Positions 25,129 through 36,109 of a stretch of DNA of 58,013 nucleotides are shown here, in pieces. Position numbers and translations under genes: made by a program. How positions within the stretch are numbered: the first letter of the stretch is position 1; every line of letters begins with the position of its first letter. The notes beneath the pieces are model-generated. The model ran no database searches and was not told where the DNA came from. It saw only the letters and a program-made list of their open reading frames with translations. Source of the DNA: Duganella callida (GTDB taxonomy: Bacteria; Pseudomonadota; Gammaproteobacteria; Burkholderiales; Burkholderiaceae_D); NCBI RefSeq assembly GCF_004614165.1, contig NZ_SPVG01000076.1, positions 1 to 58,013 of the forward strand. The letters are read 5' to 3'.

Positions 25129-25235
25129 CGTCCCGTTTGACTGTCTCGTTTCGTCTCGTTTGTGCGCGTTCGAACTTTTGTGCAGTGCAGCTGTCTAATG
25201 GAGACAAGACTCGCCAAAACGAGACAAAACGAGAC
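25129..25235. repeat. GTCTCGTTT / AAACGAGAC repeat array
   Basis: The left cluster (25129-25162) reads GTCCCGTTTGA, then GTCTCGTTTC and GTCTCGTTTG in tandem. The right cluster (25201-25235) has GAGACAAGAC, then two perfect AAAACGAGAC units at 25216-25225 and 25226-25235. The clusters are inverted copies of each other (20 of 22 bases) across a 38-55-base gap. The right cluster ends one base into the ribosome site of the 25248 gene. The array also lies about 85-190 bases upstream of the sigma-54 promoter, where an enhancer-binding protein would bind. Confidence 0.75.
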
Positions 25236-25247
25236 AGGAGAATGGGA

Positions 25248-25835
25248 ATGAACGCACGACAGGACGATTTCGTACCTCCCCATGCCATACACCTGCTGCG
25301 AACTTTTTTGCGTCAGACCCGCAGCACCTTGTCGCCGCAGGAAGCGGTGACCCGCGCCATCAATGAGTGGATCGAGCGCGAGCGCTCCGCTGAAACCTCG
25401 CCCCGCGGTTATCAATGGAAGCAGCTGTTCCTGCCCGAGGGCACGGACGTGCGCATGGTCAGCGATGGCAAAAGTCACTATGCAAAAGTGGTCGGCGACA
25501 AAATCCTGTTGCGCCAGCACGCCGTTTCGCCACGCGAGATGACGATCGCCATCGCCGGCGACGGCCGCAACGCCTGGCGTGATCTATGGCTGCTGCTGCC
25601 GGGCGAACAATACTGGATCAACGCCGCGCGCCTGCGCGCCCAGCAAAACAAAGAGCTGGAAAAACTTCCTGTCTCGCAGGCCGACGCCCTCACCTCTGCG
25701 GCAAAAGCCATGAGTCAGGCACTGAATGCCGCCGTACTGCTGATCGAGCACGTCGACTATCAGACCACAACCGTCCTGGATCGCCGGCTGCCGAAGAACC
25801 GCCGCAAATACGACATGCTGGAAGACATACACTGA
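25248..25835 (+). CDS. Hypothetical protein with possible RAMA-like domain
   Basis: The 195-residue soluble protein has an N-terminal helical segment (VPPHAIHLLRTFLRQTRSTLSPQEAVTRAINEWIE). A central region follows: FLPEGTDVRMVSDGKSHYAKVVGDKILL, then SPREMTIAIAGDGRNAWRDLW. The SP-x-x-A/M...G-x-(R/N)NxWxxW pattern resembles the RAMA/DUF4357 domain, usually fused to adenine methylases and other DNA-acting enzymes. The C-terminus is basic (DRRLPKNRRKYDMLED). This domain call is pattern recognition only. ATG 25248 is preferred over 25242 because AGGAG then has seven-base spacing. It is divergent from eat across the repeat array. Confidence 0.75.
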   Translation: MNARQDDFVPPHAIHLLRTFLRQTRSTLSPQEAVTRAINEWIERERSAETSPRGYQWKQLFLPEGTDVRMVSDGKSHYAKVVGDKILLRQHAVSPREMTIAIAGDGRNAWRDLWLLLPGEQYWINAARLRAQQNKELEKLPVSQADALTSAAKAMSQALNAAVLLIEHVDYQTTTVLDRRLPKNRRKYDMLEDIH

Positions 25836-25840
25836 CAAAA

Positions 25841-25866
25841 AAAATCCCTCCGCGCGGGAGGGATTC
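25841..25866. terminator. Terminator between the 25248 gene and secF
   Basis: AATCCCTCC (25843-25851) pairs with GGAGGGATT (25857-25865) around a GCGCG loop. On the minus strand the stem is followed by a run of eight or more T, making a strong secF terminator; it also lies just after the plus-strand gene stop at 25835. Confidence 0.82.
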
Positions 25867-25870
25867 TGGT

Positions 25871-26896
25871 TTAGACGACTGCGCCGTCGGTTTCGTCCTT
25901 CGGCTTGACCGGCTTGATCAGGTCTTCGCGCTTCACGCCCAGCCACATGGCCACGGCGGCGGCCACGAACACCGACGAGTAGATACCGAAGCAGATACCG
26001 ATGGTCAGCGCCATGGCGAAGTAGTGCAGGGTCGGGCCGCCCAGGAACAGCATGGACAGCACCATCATCTGCGTACAGCCGTGGGTGATGATGGTACGCG
26101 AGATGGTCGAGGTGATCGCGTTGTCGATGACCTCATGCACGCTCGCCTTGCGCTGCTTGCGGAAGTTCTCGCGGATACGGTCGAAGATCACCACCGATTC
26201 GTTCACCGAGTAACCCAGCACCGCCAGCACGCCGGCCAGCACCGTCAGCGAGAATTCCCACTGGAAGAAGGCGAAGAAGCCCAGGATGATCACCACGTCG
26301 TGCAGGTTGGCGATGATCGCCGCCACCGCGAATTTCCACTCGAAGCGCACGGCCAGGTAGATCATCACGCCGATCACCACCATCACCAGCGCGTTCAAAC
26401 CATTTTGCGCCAGCTCGTCGCCCACCTGCGGGCCGACGAACTCCACCTTCTGCAGCGACACCAGCTCGGTGGCGCCGGAAGCGTCCGCGCACGATTGCTT
26501 GACCACGTGCTCGCCCTTGGCGCTGACCGTGTCGATCTGTTTCAGGCCGCCGTTTTCAGCCTTGCACAGCGCGTCGAACACCTTGGCCGAAGCATCCTTC
26601 GGCGTGATGTTCTTCACCACCGGCAGACGCAGCATCACGTCGTGCGCGGTGCCGAAGCCGGTGGCTTCCGGCTGCTCGTAGCCGATGGTTTCCAGCGTGT
26701 GGCGGATCTTCTCCAGATTCGCCGGCTGGTCGTAGCGCAGTTCCATCACGGTGCCGCCGGTGAACTCCACCGAGAAATGCAGGCCCTTGTGGATCAGGAA
26801 GAACACGGCCGCGACGAAGGTCAACGCCGAAATGACGTTGAACACCAGCGCGTGGCGCATGAACGGAATGTCTTTTTTGATGCGGAAAAATTCCAT
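25871..26896 (-). CDS. secF: Protein translocase subunit SecF
   Basis: The 341-residue inner-membrane protein has six helices and a periplasmic domain after the first. SecF hallmarks are FSVEFTGGTVMELRY (periplasmic P1), VGPQVGDELAQNGLNALVMVVIGVMIYLAVRFEW, GYSVNESVVIFDRIRENFR and the helix-6 region. With SecD and YajC it uses the proton gradient to pull secreted proteins out of SecYEG. It ends the queA-tgt-yajC-secD-secF run, 15 bases after secD. Confidence 0.97.
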   Translation of the reverse strand: MEFFRIKKDIPFMRHALVFNVISALTFVAAVFFLIHKGLHFSVEFTGGTVMELRYDQPANLEKIRHTLETIGYEQPEATGFGTAHDVMLRLPVVKNITPKDASAKVFDALCKAENGGLKQIDTVSAKGEHVVKQSCADASGATELVSLQKVEFVGPQVGDELAQNGLNALVMVVIGVMIYLAVRFEWKFAVAAIIANLHDVVIILGFFAFFQWEFSLTVLAGVLAVLGYSVNESVVIFDRIRENFRKQRKASVHEVIDNAITSTISRTIITHGCTQMMVLSMLFLGGPTLHYFAMALTIGICFGIYSSVFVAAAVAMWLGVKREDLIKPVKPKDETDGAVV

Positions 26897-26911
26897 GTTT
26901 GCAGCCCCTGA

Positions 26912-28777
26912 TTATTTCTGACCCGGTACCCAGACGGTACCGATGGCGATCGATTGCAGTTTCTTCTTGCGGCCATACCAGAGGTTGACCACACCGCGCG
27001 AAACGAACACGGCGGAGAACATCGAGGTCAGAATACCCAGCGTGTGCACCACGGCGAAGCCGCGGATCGGGCCGGAACCGAACACCCACAGCGCCACACC
27101 GACGATCAGGGTGGTCACGTTGGAGTCGATGATGGTGGCCCAGGCGCGCTCGAAGCCGGCGGCGATCGCCGCCTGCGGCGAGGCGCCGGCGCGCAGTTCC
27201 TCACGCACGCGCTCGTTGATCAGCACGTTCGAGTCGATCGCCATACCGAGCGCCAGCGCGATAGCGGCCATGCCAGGCAAGGTCAGCGTCACCTGCATCT
27301 GCGACAGCAGCGCCAGCAGCAACAGCAGGTTGACCGCCAGCGCCAGCACGCTGAAGAAGCCGAAGATCATGTAATACACGATCATGAAGATGGCGATCGC
27401 GGCAAAGCCGTACATGGTCGAGTGGATACCCTTGCTGATGTTCTCGGCGCCTAGCGCCGGACCGATGGTGCGCTCCTCGATCACGTCCATCGGCGCGGCC
27501 AGCGCGCCCGAGCGCAGCAGCAGCGCCAGTTCGGCGGCGTTTTCCGCGTTGCCCATGCCGGTGATCTGGAAGCGGCTGCCCAGTTCGCTCTGGATGGTGG
27601 CCACCGACAGCACTTCCGGCGAGCCCTTCTTCTCGAACAGCACGATGGCCATGCGCTTGCCCACGCGGTCGCGGGTGGCGTCGCGCATGCGGCGGCCGCC
27701 GTCGCCGTTCAGGTCGATGCCGACCGCGGCCTGCTGGTTCTGGTCGAAACTGGCCACGGCGCTGGAGATGTAGTCGCCGCTCAGCACCACGTCCTTGGAC
27801 AGCACCACCGGTACGCCCTTGCCGACGGTGAACAGTTCCGAGTTGTACGGAATCGCCGCCGACAGTTCGGTGCCCGGGGTGATCGAATCATCCACCATGC
27901 GCACTTCCAGCGTCGCGGTGCGGCCGATCACGGCGCGCGCGCGCGCCACGTCCTGCACGCCCGGCAGCTGCACCACGATGCGGTCCGGCCCCTGCTGCTG
28001 GATGATCGGCTCGGCCACGCCCAGCTCGTTGACGCGCTTGGACAGGGTCGAAATATTCTGCTTCACGCCATCGTCGATGGTCTGCTTTAGCGCGGCCGGC
28101 TTCAGCGTGACCACGGTTTTCAGCTCGCTGCCTTCGCCGGCGTCGACGAAGATCAGGTCGGAAATCTGGCCGGCCAGCACATCCTTGGCTTTCTGGCGGG
28201 TGGCGTCGTCGCGGAACTTGATTTCGATGCTGTCGCCGACGCGGTCGATGCCGGCATGGCGCACATTCTTGTCGCGCAGCGAAGCGCGCGCCGCCGCCTG
28301 GATACCCTGGATGCGCTTGTTCAGCACCGCCTTGGTATCGACCTGCATCAGGAAGTGCACCCCGCCGCGCAGGTCGAGGCCGAGGTACATCGGCAGCGCG
28401 TGCAGGCTTTGCATCCATTTCGGCGTGTCTTCCTGCAGGTTCAGCGCCACCAGGTAGGTCGGGTCTTCGGTATTGGTGTTCAGGCCTTTTTCCAGGATGG
28501 ACTTGGCCTTGAACTGGATGTCCGGGGTGGCAAAGCGCGCGCGCACCGAGGCGTAGGTGCCGGTGCCGTCGAAGCTGAGGCCGTCATAAGCGATGCCGGC
28601 CTTGGTCAGCACCTCGCCGACCTTGGCCGTCATGTCGGACGTCAGCTTGACGGTCGACTTGCCGCTGGTGACCTGCACCGCTGGCGACTGGCCGAAGAAG
28701 TTCGGCGCCGTGAACAGCGCGCCCAACAGGATGGCCACGGCGATCAGGATGTATTTCCAGAGTGGATAACGATTCAT
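26912..28777 (-). CDS. secD: Protein translocase subunit SecD
   Basis: The 621-residue protein has an N-terminal helix (YPLWKYILIAVAILLGALFTAPN) and the SecD start GLDLRGGVHFLMQVD. A large periplasmic P1 head is followed by the five C-terminal helices with GMAIDSNVLINERVREELR, which forms the proton path with SecF. Length is normal for beta-proteobacteria. It follows yajC after a 63-base gap that holds a 9-bp hairpin (28809-28830). Confidence 0.97.
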   Translation of the reverse strand: MNRYPLWKYILIAVAILLGALFTAPNFFGQSPAVQVTSGKSTVKLTSDMTAKVGEVLTKAGIAYDGLSFDGTGTYASVRARFATPDIQFKAKSILEKGLNTNTEDPTYLVALNLQEDTPKWMQSLHALPMYLGLDLRGGVHFLMQVDTKAVLNKRIQGIQAAARASLRDKNVRHAGIDRVGDSIEIKFRDDATRQKAKDVLAGQISDLIFVDAGEGSELKTVVTLKPAALKQTIDDGVKQNISTLSKRVNELGVAEPIIQQQGPDRIVVQLPGVQDVARARAVIGRTATLEVRMVDDSITPGTELSAAIPYNSELFTVGKGVPVVLSKDVVLSGDYISSAVASFDQNQQAAVGIDLNGDGGRRMRDATRDRVGKRMAIVLFEKKGSPEVLSVATIQSELGSRFQITGMGNAENAAELALLLRSGALAAPMDVIEERTIGPALGAENISKGIHSTMYGFAAIAIFMIVYYMIFGFFSVLALAVNLLLLLALLSQMQVTLTLPGMAAIALALGMAIDSNVLINERVREELRAGASPQAAIAAGFERAWATIIDSNVTTLIVGVALWVFGSGPIRGFAVVHTLGILTSMFSAVFVSRGVVNLWYGRKKKLQSIAIGTVWVPGQK

Positions 28778-28808
28778 AGAGTTCTAACGTTCAGGGTCGG
28801 AATGCAAA

Positions 28809-28830
28809 CGGCCCGCGCAAACGCGGGCCG
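28809..28830 (-). other. Intercistronic hairpin between yajC and secD
   Basis: CGGCCCGCG (28809-28817) pairs perfectly with CGCGGGCCG (28822-28830) around CAAA. There is only a short T tract downstream on the minus strand, so partial termination or mRNA protection is likelier than full termination. Confidence 0.6.
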
Positions 28831-28840
28831 CCAGAGCTGA

Positions 28841-29176
28841 TTACAGCGCCTTGATCGTGCCTTTCGGCAGCACCATGGTCACCGCGTTCTTCTGCACCAG
28901 CATTTCGGCGCCGCTGGAGATTTCCAGCGTCAGGTACTGGTCGGAGATCTTGGTGATCTTGCCCAGCACGCCGCCAACGGTCACGACTTCGTCGCCCTTG
29001 GCCAGTGCTTCCATCATGGCTTTTTGTTCCTTGGCGCGCTTCTGCTGAGGACGGATCATCAGGAAGTACATCGCCACGAACATCAGAATCAGGAAACCAT
29101 ACTGGCCCAGGAAGCCGCCACCGCCGAGCGATTCGAGTGGGTTGGATTGGGCATAAGCATTGGAAATGAAGAACAC
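28841..29176 (-). CDS. yajC: Preprotein translocase accessory subunit YajC
   Basis: The 111-residue protein has a short N-terminus, one helix with the family motif QYGFLILMFVAMYFLMIRPQQKRAKEQ, and a small cytosolic domain (GDEVVTVGGVLGKITKI). It associates with SecDF in the inner membrane. Its place between tgt and secD is the conserved proteobacterial order. Confidence 0.97.
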   Translation of the reverse strand: MFFISNAYAQSNPLESLGGGGFLGQYGFLILMFVAMYFLMIRPQQKRAKEQKAMMEALAKGDEVVTVGGVLGKITKISDQYLTLEISSGAEMLVQKNAVTMVLPKGTIKAL

Positions 29177-29247
29177 AGGTGACTCCGATATCTATAGTTT
29201 AAAAAACAGCGCTGTATTCTAGCACTGGCCGCACGGCGTTAGGACTT

Positions 29248-31502
<2,255 letters not shown>

Positions 31503-31590
31503 TTGCGGACTCTGTTATCAAAAATACGGTAGGCCCTACCCCGGTGCAAGCCTTACAATACCGGCGGCCGAACCCTCTATTTTACGCCAT

Positions 31591-33657
31591 ATGCCTGTTT
31601 CACCCTCGAAAACTGCTAAAAAAACCGTCAGTGCCGAAGCCAAGCTGGCCAAACTGGGCCTGCACACCGACATGGACCTGGTGCTGCACCTGCCCATGCG
31701 CTACGAGGACGAAACCCAGGTCATCAGCATCGAGGAAGCCCGCCTGCACGGCGGCGACACCTCCCAAGTTGAGGGCGTGGTCACAAAAAACGAGATCGCC
31801 TACAAGCCGCGGCGCCAGCTGCTGGTCCACATCAGCGACGGCAGCGGCGAACTGCAGCTGCGTTTCATGAATTTCTACGGCAGCCAGGTCAAGCAACTGT
31901 CCGAGGGCGTGCGCGTGCGCGTGCGCGGCGAATTGAAGCACGGCTTCTTCGGCGCCGAGATGGTGCACCCGGCATATAAAGTCGTCAACGAGGGCGCGCC
32001 GCTGCCGACCTCCCTGACGCCGGTATATCCGGCCGGCGAGGGGCTGTCGCAGCTGGTGCTGCGCCGCGCCATCACCGACGCCATGAAGCGCGTCGACTGG
32101 ACCGACACCGTGCCGATCGACATCCGCCGGCAGCTGCAACTGTCCGAGCTGGAGCCGGCCGTCAAGCTGCTGCACTACCCGCCGCAGCAGGTGGACGAGC
32201 ACGCGCTGGCCGACCGCTCGCATCCGGCCTGGACCCGCGTCAAGTTCGACGAACTGCTGGCGCAGCAGCTGTCACTGAAACGCGCCCAGCGCGCGCGCCG
32301 CGCCAAGGGCTCGCCGGCGCTGAAAAAGGTCGGCGAGCTGTCGAAACAGCTGGAAGCCGCCCTGCCCTTCAAACTGACCGGGGCCCAGCAGCGCGTGCTG
32401 AAGGAAATCCGCGCCGACCTCAAACAGCCTTACCCGATGCAGCGTCTGCTGCAGGGCGACGTCGGCAGCGGCAAGACCGTGGTCTCCGCGCTGGCGGCGG
32501 CGCAAGCGATCGACAGCGGCTACCAGGCCGCGCTGATGGCGCCGACCGAAATCCTGGCCGAACAACACTTCCGCAAGATCGCCGCCTGGCTGGAACCGCT
32601 GGGCGTCAAAGTCGCCTGGCTCACGGGCAGCCTGAAGAAAAAGGAAAAACAGGCCGCTTACGAAGCCATCGAATCGGGCGAGGCCCGGCTGGTGGTCGGC
32701 ACCCACGCGCTGCTGCAGGATGTGGTCACTTTCGCCAACCTCGGCTTATCGATCGTGGACGAACAGCACCGCTTCGGCGTCGGCCAGCGCCTGGTGTTGC
32801 GCAACAAAGGCATGGAAGGATCGGTGCCGCACCAACTGATGATGTCGGCCACGCCGATCCCGCGCACGCTGGCCATGACCTACTACGCCGACCTGGAAGT
32901 GTCCGTGATCGACGAACTGCCGCCGGGCCGCAGTCCCATCGTCACCCGCACCATCGACCAGAACCGGCGCGACGAAGTGATTGAGCGCGTGCACGCCGCC
33001 GCGCAGGAAGGCCGGCAAGTCTACTGGGTCTGTCCGCTGATCGAAGAATCGGAAGTCCTGCAACTGCAGACCGCCACCGAAACCCACGCCCTGCTGGCCG
33101 AAGCCCTGCCCGACCTCAATGTCGGCCTGGTGCACGGCCGCATGAAACCGGCGGAAAAGCAGGAAGTGATGGACGCCTTCATCGCCAACCGCATGCAGGT
33201 GCTGGTGGCCACCACCGTGATCGAAGTGGGTGTCGACGTCCCGAATGCCTCGCTGATGGTGATCGAACACGCCGAACGCTTCGGCCTGTCGCAGCTGCAC
33301 CAGCTGCGCGGGCGCGTGGGCCGGGGCTCGGCGGCATCGGTTTGCCTGCTGCTGTACCAAAGCCCGCTGGGCCAGATCGCCAAACAGCGCCTGATGACCA
33401 TGCGCGAAACCACGGACGGCTTCGAAATCGCCCGCCGCGACCTCGAAATCCGCGGCCCCGGCGAATTCCTCGGCGCGCGCCAGTCGGGCCAGGCCATGCT
33501 GCGCTTCGCCGACCTGGAAACCGACGGCTGGCTGGTCGACCAGGCGCGCGACGTCGCCCACGACCTGCTGCACGCCGACACCCCCGAAAAAGCCGCCACC
33601 GTCGAAGCCCACCTGGCCCGCTGGCTGGGCGGCCGCGAAGAATTCCTCAAGGTCTAA
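31591..33657 (+). CDS. recG: ATP-dependent DNA helicase RecG
   Basis: Branch-migration helicase that regresses stalled forks. The 688 residues have an N-terminal wedge/OB domain, Walker A QGDVGSGKT, the DEQH box IVDEQHRFGVGQR, motif III MSATPIPRTLAMT, motifs V-VI (TTVIEVGVDVPNA, QLRGRVGRG) and the C-terminal TRG region. Length is at the short end (family about 690). The ribosome site is weak; a TACAAT at 31554-31559 could be the -10. It shares the queA-recG intergenic region with the divergent operon. Confidence 0.96.
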   Translation: MPVSPSKTAKKTVSAEAKLAKLGLHTDMDLVLHLPMRYEDETQVISIEEARLHGGDTSQVEGVVTKNEIAYKPRRQLLVHISDGSGELQLRFMNFYGSQVKQLSEGVRVRVRGELKHGFFGAEMVHPAYKVVNEGAPLPTSLTPVYPAGEGLSQLVLRRAITDAMKRVDWTDTVPIDIRRQLQLSELEPAVKLLHYPPQQVDEHALADRSHPAWTRVKFDELLAQQLSLKRAQRARRAKGSPALKKVGELSKQLEAALPFKLTGAQQRVLKEIRADLKQPYPMQRLLQGDVGSGKTVVSALAAAQAIDSGYQAALMAPTEILAEQHFRKIAAWLEPLGVKVAWLTGSLKKKEKQAAYEAIESGEARLVVGTHALLQDVVTFANLGLSIVDEQHRFGVGQRLVLRNKGMEGSVPHQLMMSATPIPRTLAMTYYADLEVSVIDELPPGRSPIVTRTIDQNRRDEVIERVHAAAQEGRQVYWVCPLIEESEVLQLQTATETHALLAEALPDLNVGLVHGRMKPAEKQEVMDAFIANRMQVLVATTVIEVGVDVPNASLMVIEHAERFGLSQLHQLRGRVGRGSAASVCLLLYQSPLGQIAKQRLMTMRETTDGFEIARRDLEIRGPGEFLGARQSGQAMLRFADLETDGWLVDQARDVAHDLLHADTPEKAATVEAHLARWLGGREEFLKV

Positions 33658-33666
33658 GATCCCGAC

Positions 33667-33783
33667 TTAAAAACAGAGGTAGATGCGGTTGGCCAGGTCC
33701 AGCATGAAGTCCGGCTGGAGGTAAGCGGCGAACACCAGCGCCAGCACGACGACGATGGCGGCGCGCAGCAGCCAGGATTTCAT
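33667..33783 (-). CDS. Small membrane peptide coupled to MFS gene (38 aa)
   Basis: The ATG at 33783 shares its A with the TGA stop of the MFS gene (TGATG), a classic coupling arrangement. The 38-residue product has one hydrophobic helix (SWLLRAAIVVVLALVFAAYL) followed by QPDFMLDLANRIYLCF. It could be a small accessory subunit of the transporter, but no family is recognised. It ends ten bases before the convergent recG stop. Confidence 0.55.
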   Translation of the reverse strand: MKSWLLRAAIVVVLALVFAAYLQPDFMLDLANRIYLCF

Positions 33784-34994
33784 CACGCCGCCCGCAACCG
33801 CGCCAGCGGGCGCTCGTTGATCGGCAGGTTGATCAGGCCGGCCATGACGCCCAGCGCGATGGCGATGCCCCAGACGATGTCGTAGCTGCCGGTGCTCGCG
33901 TACAGGTAACCGCCCAGCCACACGCCGATGAAGCTGCCCACCTGGTGCGAGAAGAACACGATCCCCGCCAGCATGGACATGTATTTGACGCCGAACACTC
34001 CGGCGATGATGCCGTTGGTGAGCGGCACCGTCGACAGCCACAGCGCGCCCATCGCCGCCGCGAACACATACACCGACAGCGGCATCAACGGCGCCAGCAG
34101 GAACAGCGCGATTACCGCCGCGCGCGCAAAGTAGATCGCCGACAGCAGGTAGCGCTTGGGATAGCGCCCGCCCAGCTTGCCCGCGTAGTAGGAACCAAAG
34201 ATGTTGAACAGGCCGATCAGTGCCAGCGCCAGCACCGCCACGCCAGGCTCCATGATGCCCTTGTCCTTCAGGTAGGCCGGCAAGTGCACACCGATGAACA
34301 CCAGCTGGAATCCGCACACGAAATAGCCGGCCACCAGGAACAGGAAGGAGCGGTTGCTCAGCGCTTCGCCGGCCGCCTCGCGTATGCTCTGCTGCGGCCC
34401 GTGCGCATGTTCGACCGTCGGCTCGCGCAGGTAGAACGCCATCGGCACCATCAGCAGCAGCACCGCCGCGCCTAGCACATAAAACGCCTGCTGCCAGCCG
34501 ATGGCGGAGATCAGTTGCTGTTCGACCGGCATCATCACGAACTGGCCGAAGGAGCTGGCCGCGCCGGAGATGCCAAACGCCAGCGAGCGTTTGTCCGCCG
34601 GCGCGACGCGGCCGATGATGCCGCTCACCGCGCCGAACGCAGTGCATGCCAGCCCCAGGCCGATGAACACGCCGGAACCCAGCACAAACAACGTCGGCTG
34701 GGTGATGGTGGCCATCCACACCAGCCCCAGCATGTAGGACACGGCGCCCACCAGCACCACGCGCATGGTGCCGAACCGGTCGGCCGCCATGCCGGCGAAC
34801 GGGCCGAAGGCGCCCCACAGCAGGTTCTGCATGGCCTGCGCCAACGAATAGGTCTCACGCGTCCAGCCGTGCGCCTGCGAGATAGGCTGCATCCAGAAGC
34901 CGAAGCCGTGACGCACGCCCATCGCCAGCGTCAGCACGACGCCGCTGGCGATCAGCACGGTTTTCAGGGATGGCGCGTGGGAGGCGACGAACAT
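33783..34994 (-). CDS. MFS transporter
   Basis: The 403-residue major facilitator has twelve hydrophobic helices. The loop 2-3 motif is GMAADRFGTMRVVL. The N-terminus (TLAMGVRHGFGFWMQPISQAHGWTRETYSLAQA) is typical of the monocarboxylate/oxalate-formate-like OFA branch. The substrate is unknown. ATG 34994 with GGAGA is preferred; the frame continues 49 residues upstream into the neighbouring gene without a ribosome site. The downstream 38-residue ORF is translationally coupled. Confidence 0.9.
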   Translation of the reverse strand: MFVASHAPSLKTVLIASGVVLTLAMGVRHGFGFWMQPISQAHGWTRETYSLAQAMQNLLWGAFGPFAGMAADRFGTMRVVLVGAVSYMLGLVWMATITQPTLFVLGSGVFIGLGLACTAFGAVSGIIGRVAPADKRSLAFGISGAASSFGQFVMMPVEQQLISAIGWQQAFYVLGAAVLLLMVPMAFYLREPTVEHAHGPQQSIREAAGEALSNRSFLFLVAGYFVCGFQLVFIGVHLPAYLKDKGIMEPGVAVLALALIGLFNIFGSYYAGKLGGRYPKRYLLSAIYFARAAVIALFLLAPLMPLSVYVFAAAMGALWLSTVPLTNGIIAGVFGVKYMSMLAGIVFFSHQVGSFIGVWLGGYLYASTGSYDIVWGIAIALGVMAGLINLPINERPLARLRAA

Positions 34995-35064
34995 GATGGG
35001 TCTCCGGTTATCGATCTTATCCGTCGATTGTAACCAGTTCGCGCCAGCCGCGCCGATGGCGGGA

Positions 35065-36060
35065 TTACTTGTCGGCCGGGTAGCGCAGGCCGATCTGGCG
35101 GCGGATCTCGTCCAGCGTGCCCATGATGGACAGCGTTTCATCGTGCGGCATCACCGGGCTTTCGATCAGGCCCGCGCGCAGGCAGCGGCCGACTTCCTGC
35201 GCCTCGTGGGTGTAGCCGTTGCCGCTCTTCGGCAGCGTCAGCGTGCGCTCGCTGCGCGAGGCGCCATCGACGATGGTGACGCTCAGCGTGTCGGTATTGT
35301 GGAAGCGGTCGTGCAGGCGCACATAACCCTTCTCGCCCGAGATGGTCAGCTCGGTCGGCGTGCGCGAACGCAGGCTGCAGGCGCAGGACGATACGCCACC
35401 GCCTTCGTGCTTCAGGGTGAACGCGGTCTGCATGTCCACGCCGGTCGCGGTCATCTCGCCCACCGCCGTCACACCGCTCACCGCACCGAGGAAGAACGAG
35501 GACATCGACAGCGGATAGATGCCCAGATCCAGCAGCGCGCCGCCGCCCAGCTCCGGCGCGAACAGCCGGTGCTCCGGGCCGGCGTCCGAAGTGAAGCCGA
35601 AATCGGCGGTGACGTTGGCCGGCTTGCCGATCTCGCCGCTGTCGACGATGCGCTTGGCCTCCACCACGGCCGGCATGAAGCGGGTCCACATCGCTTCCAT
35701 CACGAACAGCTTTTTCGCGCGCGCGAGATTGATGATGTCCTCGGCCTCGCGGCGGTTCATGGTGAACGACTTCTCCACCAGCACCGCCTTGCCGCCGTTG
35801 AGGCACATCAGTGCGTTCTCATGGTGCATGGGGTGCGGCGTGCCGATGTAGATCACATCCACCTCGGGGTCGTCGGCCAGCGCCTGGTAGCTGCCGTGGA
35901 AACGCTCGGCGCCATATTCCTGGCCGAACTTGGTAGCGCTATCTACAGTGCGCGAGGCAACGGCGACGAGTTTTGCATCGGGCGTGTCCTGCAAAGCGGT
36001 GGCGAAGGCCTTGGCGATCTTGCCCGTGCCCAGAATACCCCAGCGGATTACCTGCGTCAT
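35065..36060 (-). CDS. Gfo/Idh/MocA family oxidoreductase
   Basis: The 331-residue NAD(P)-dependent enzyme has an N-terminal Rossmann fold (RWGILGTGKIAKAFATAL). The EKP-like motif appears as VLVEKSFTMN, with Ser in place of Pro. The C-terminal alpha/beta domain has GGGALLDLGIYPLSM, a conserved family stretch. The likely substrate is a sugar or trans-dihydrodiol, but the specificity cannot be read. It is monocistronic or loosely linked to the MFS gene (70-base gap). Confidence 0.9.
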   Translation of the reverse strand: MTQVIRWGILGTGKIAKAFATALQDTPDAKLVAVASRTVDSATKFGQEYGAERFHGSYQALADDPEVDVIYIGTPHPMHHENALMCLNGGKAVLVEKSFTMNRREAEDIINLARAKKLFVMEAMWTRFMPAVVEAKRIVDSGEIGKPANVTADFGFTSDAGPEHRLFAPELGGGALLDLGIYPLSMSSFFLGAVSGVTAVGEMTATGVDMQTAFTLKHEGGGVSSCACSLRSRTPTELTISGEKGYVRLHDRFHNTDTLSVTIVDGASRSERTLTLPKSGNGYTHEAQEVGRCLRAGLIESPVMPHDETLSIMGTLDEIRRQIGLRYPADK

Positions 36061-36109
36061 GGCGTGGTCTTTCTGCCGCGTCGGCGGCGTGATGTTGGTA
36101 TCGGAATGG

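Noticed and set aside
25129-25235. CRISPR-like array
   Set aside because: Units are about 10 bases, partly inverted and partly back-to-back without uniform spacers, and no cas genes are present.
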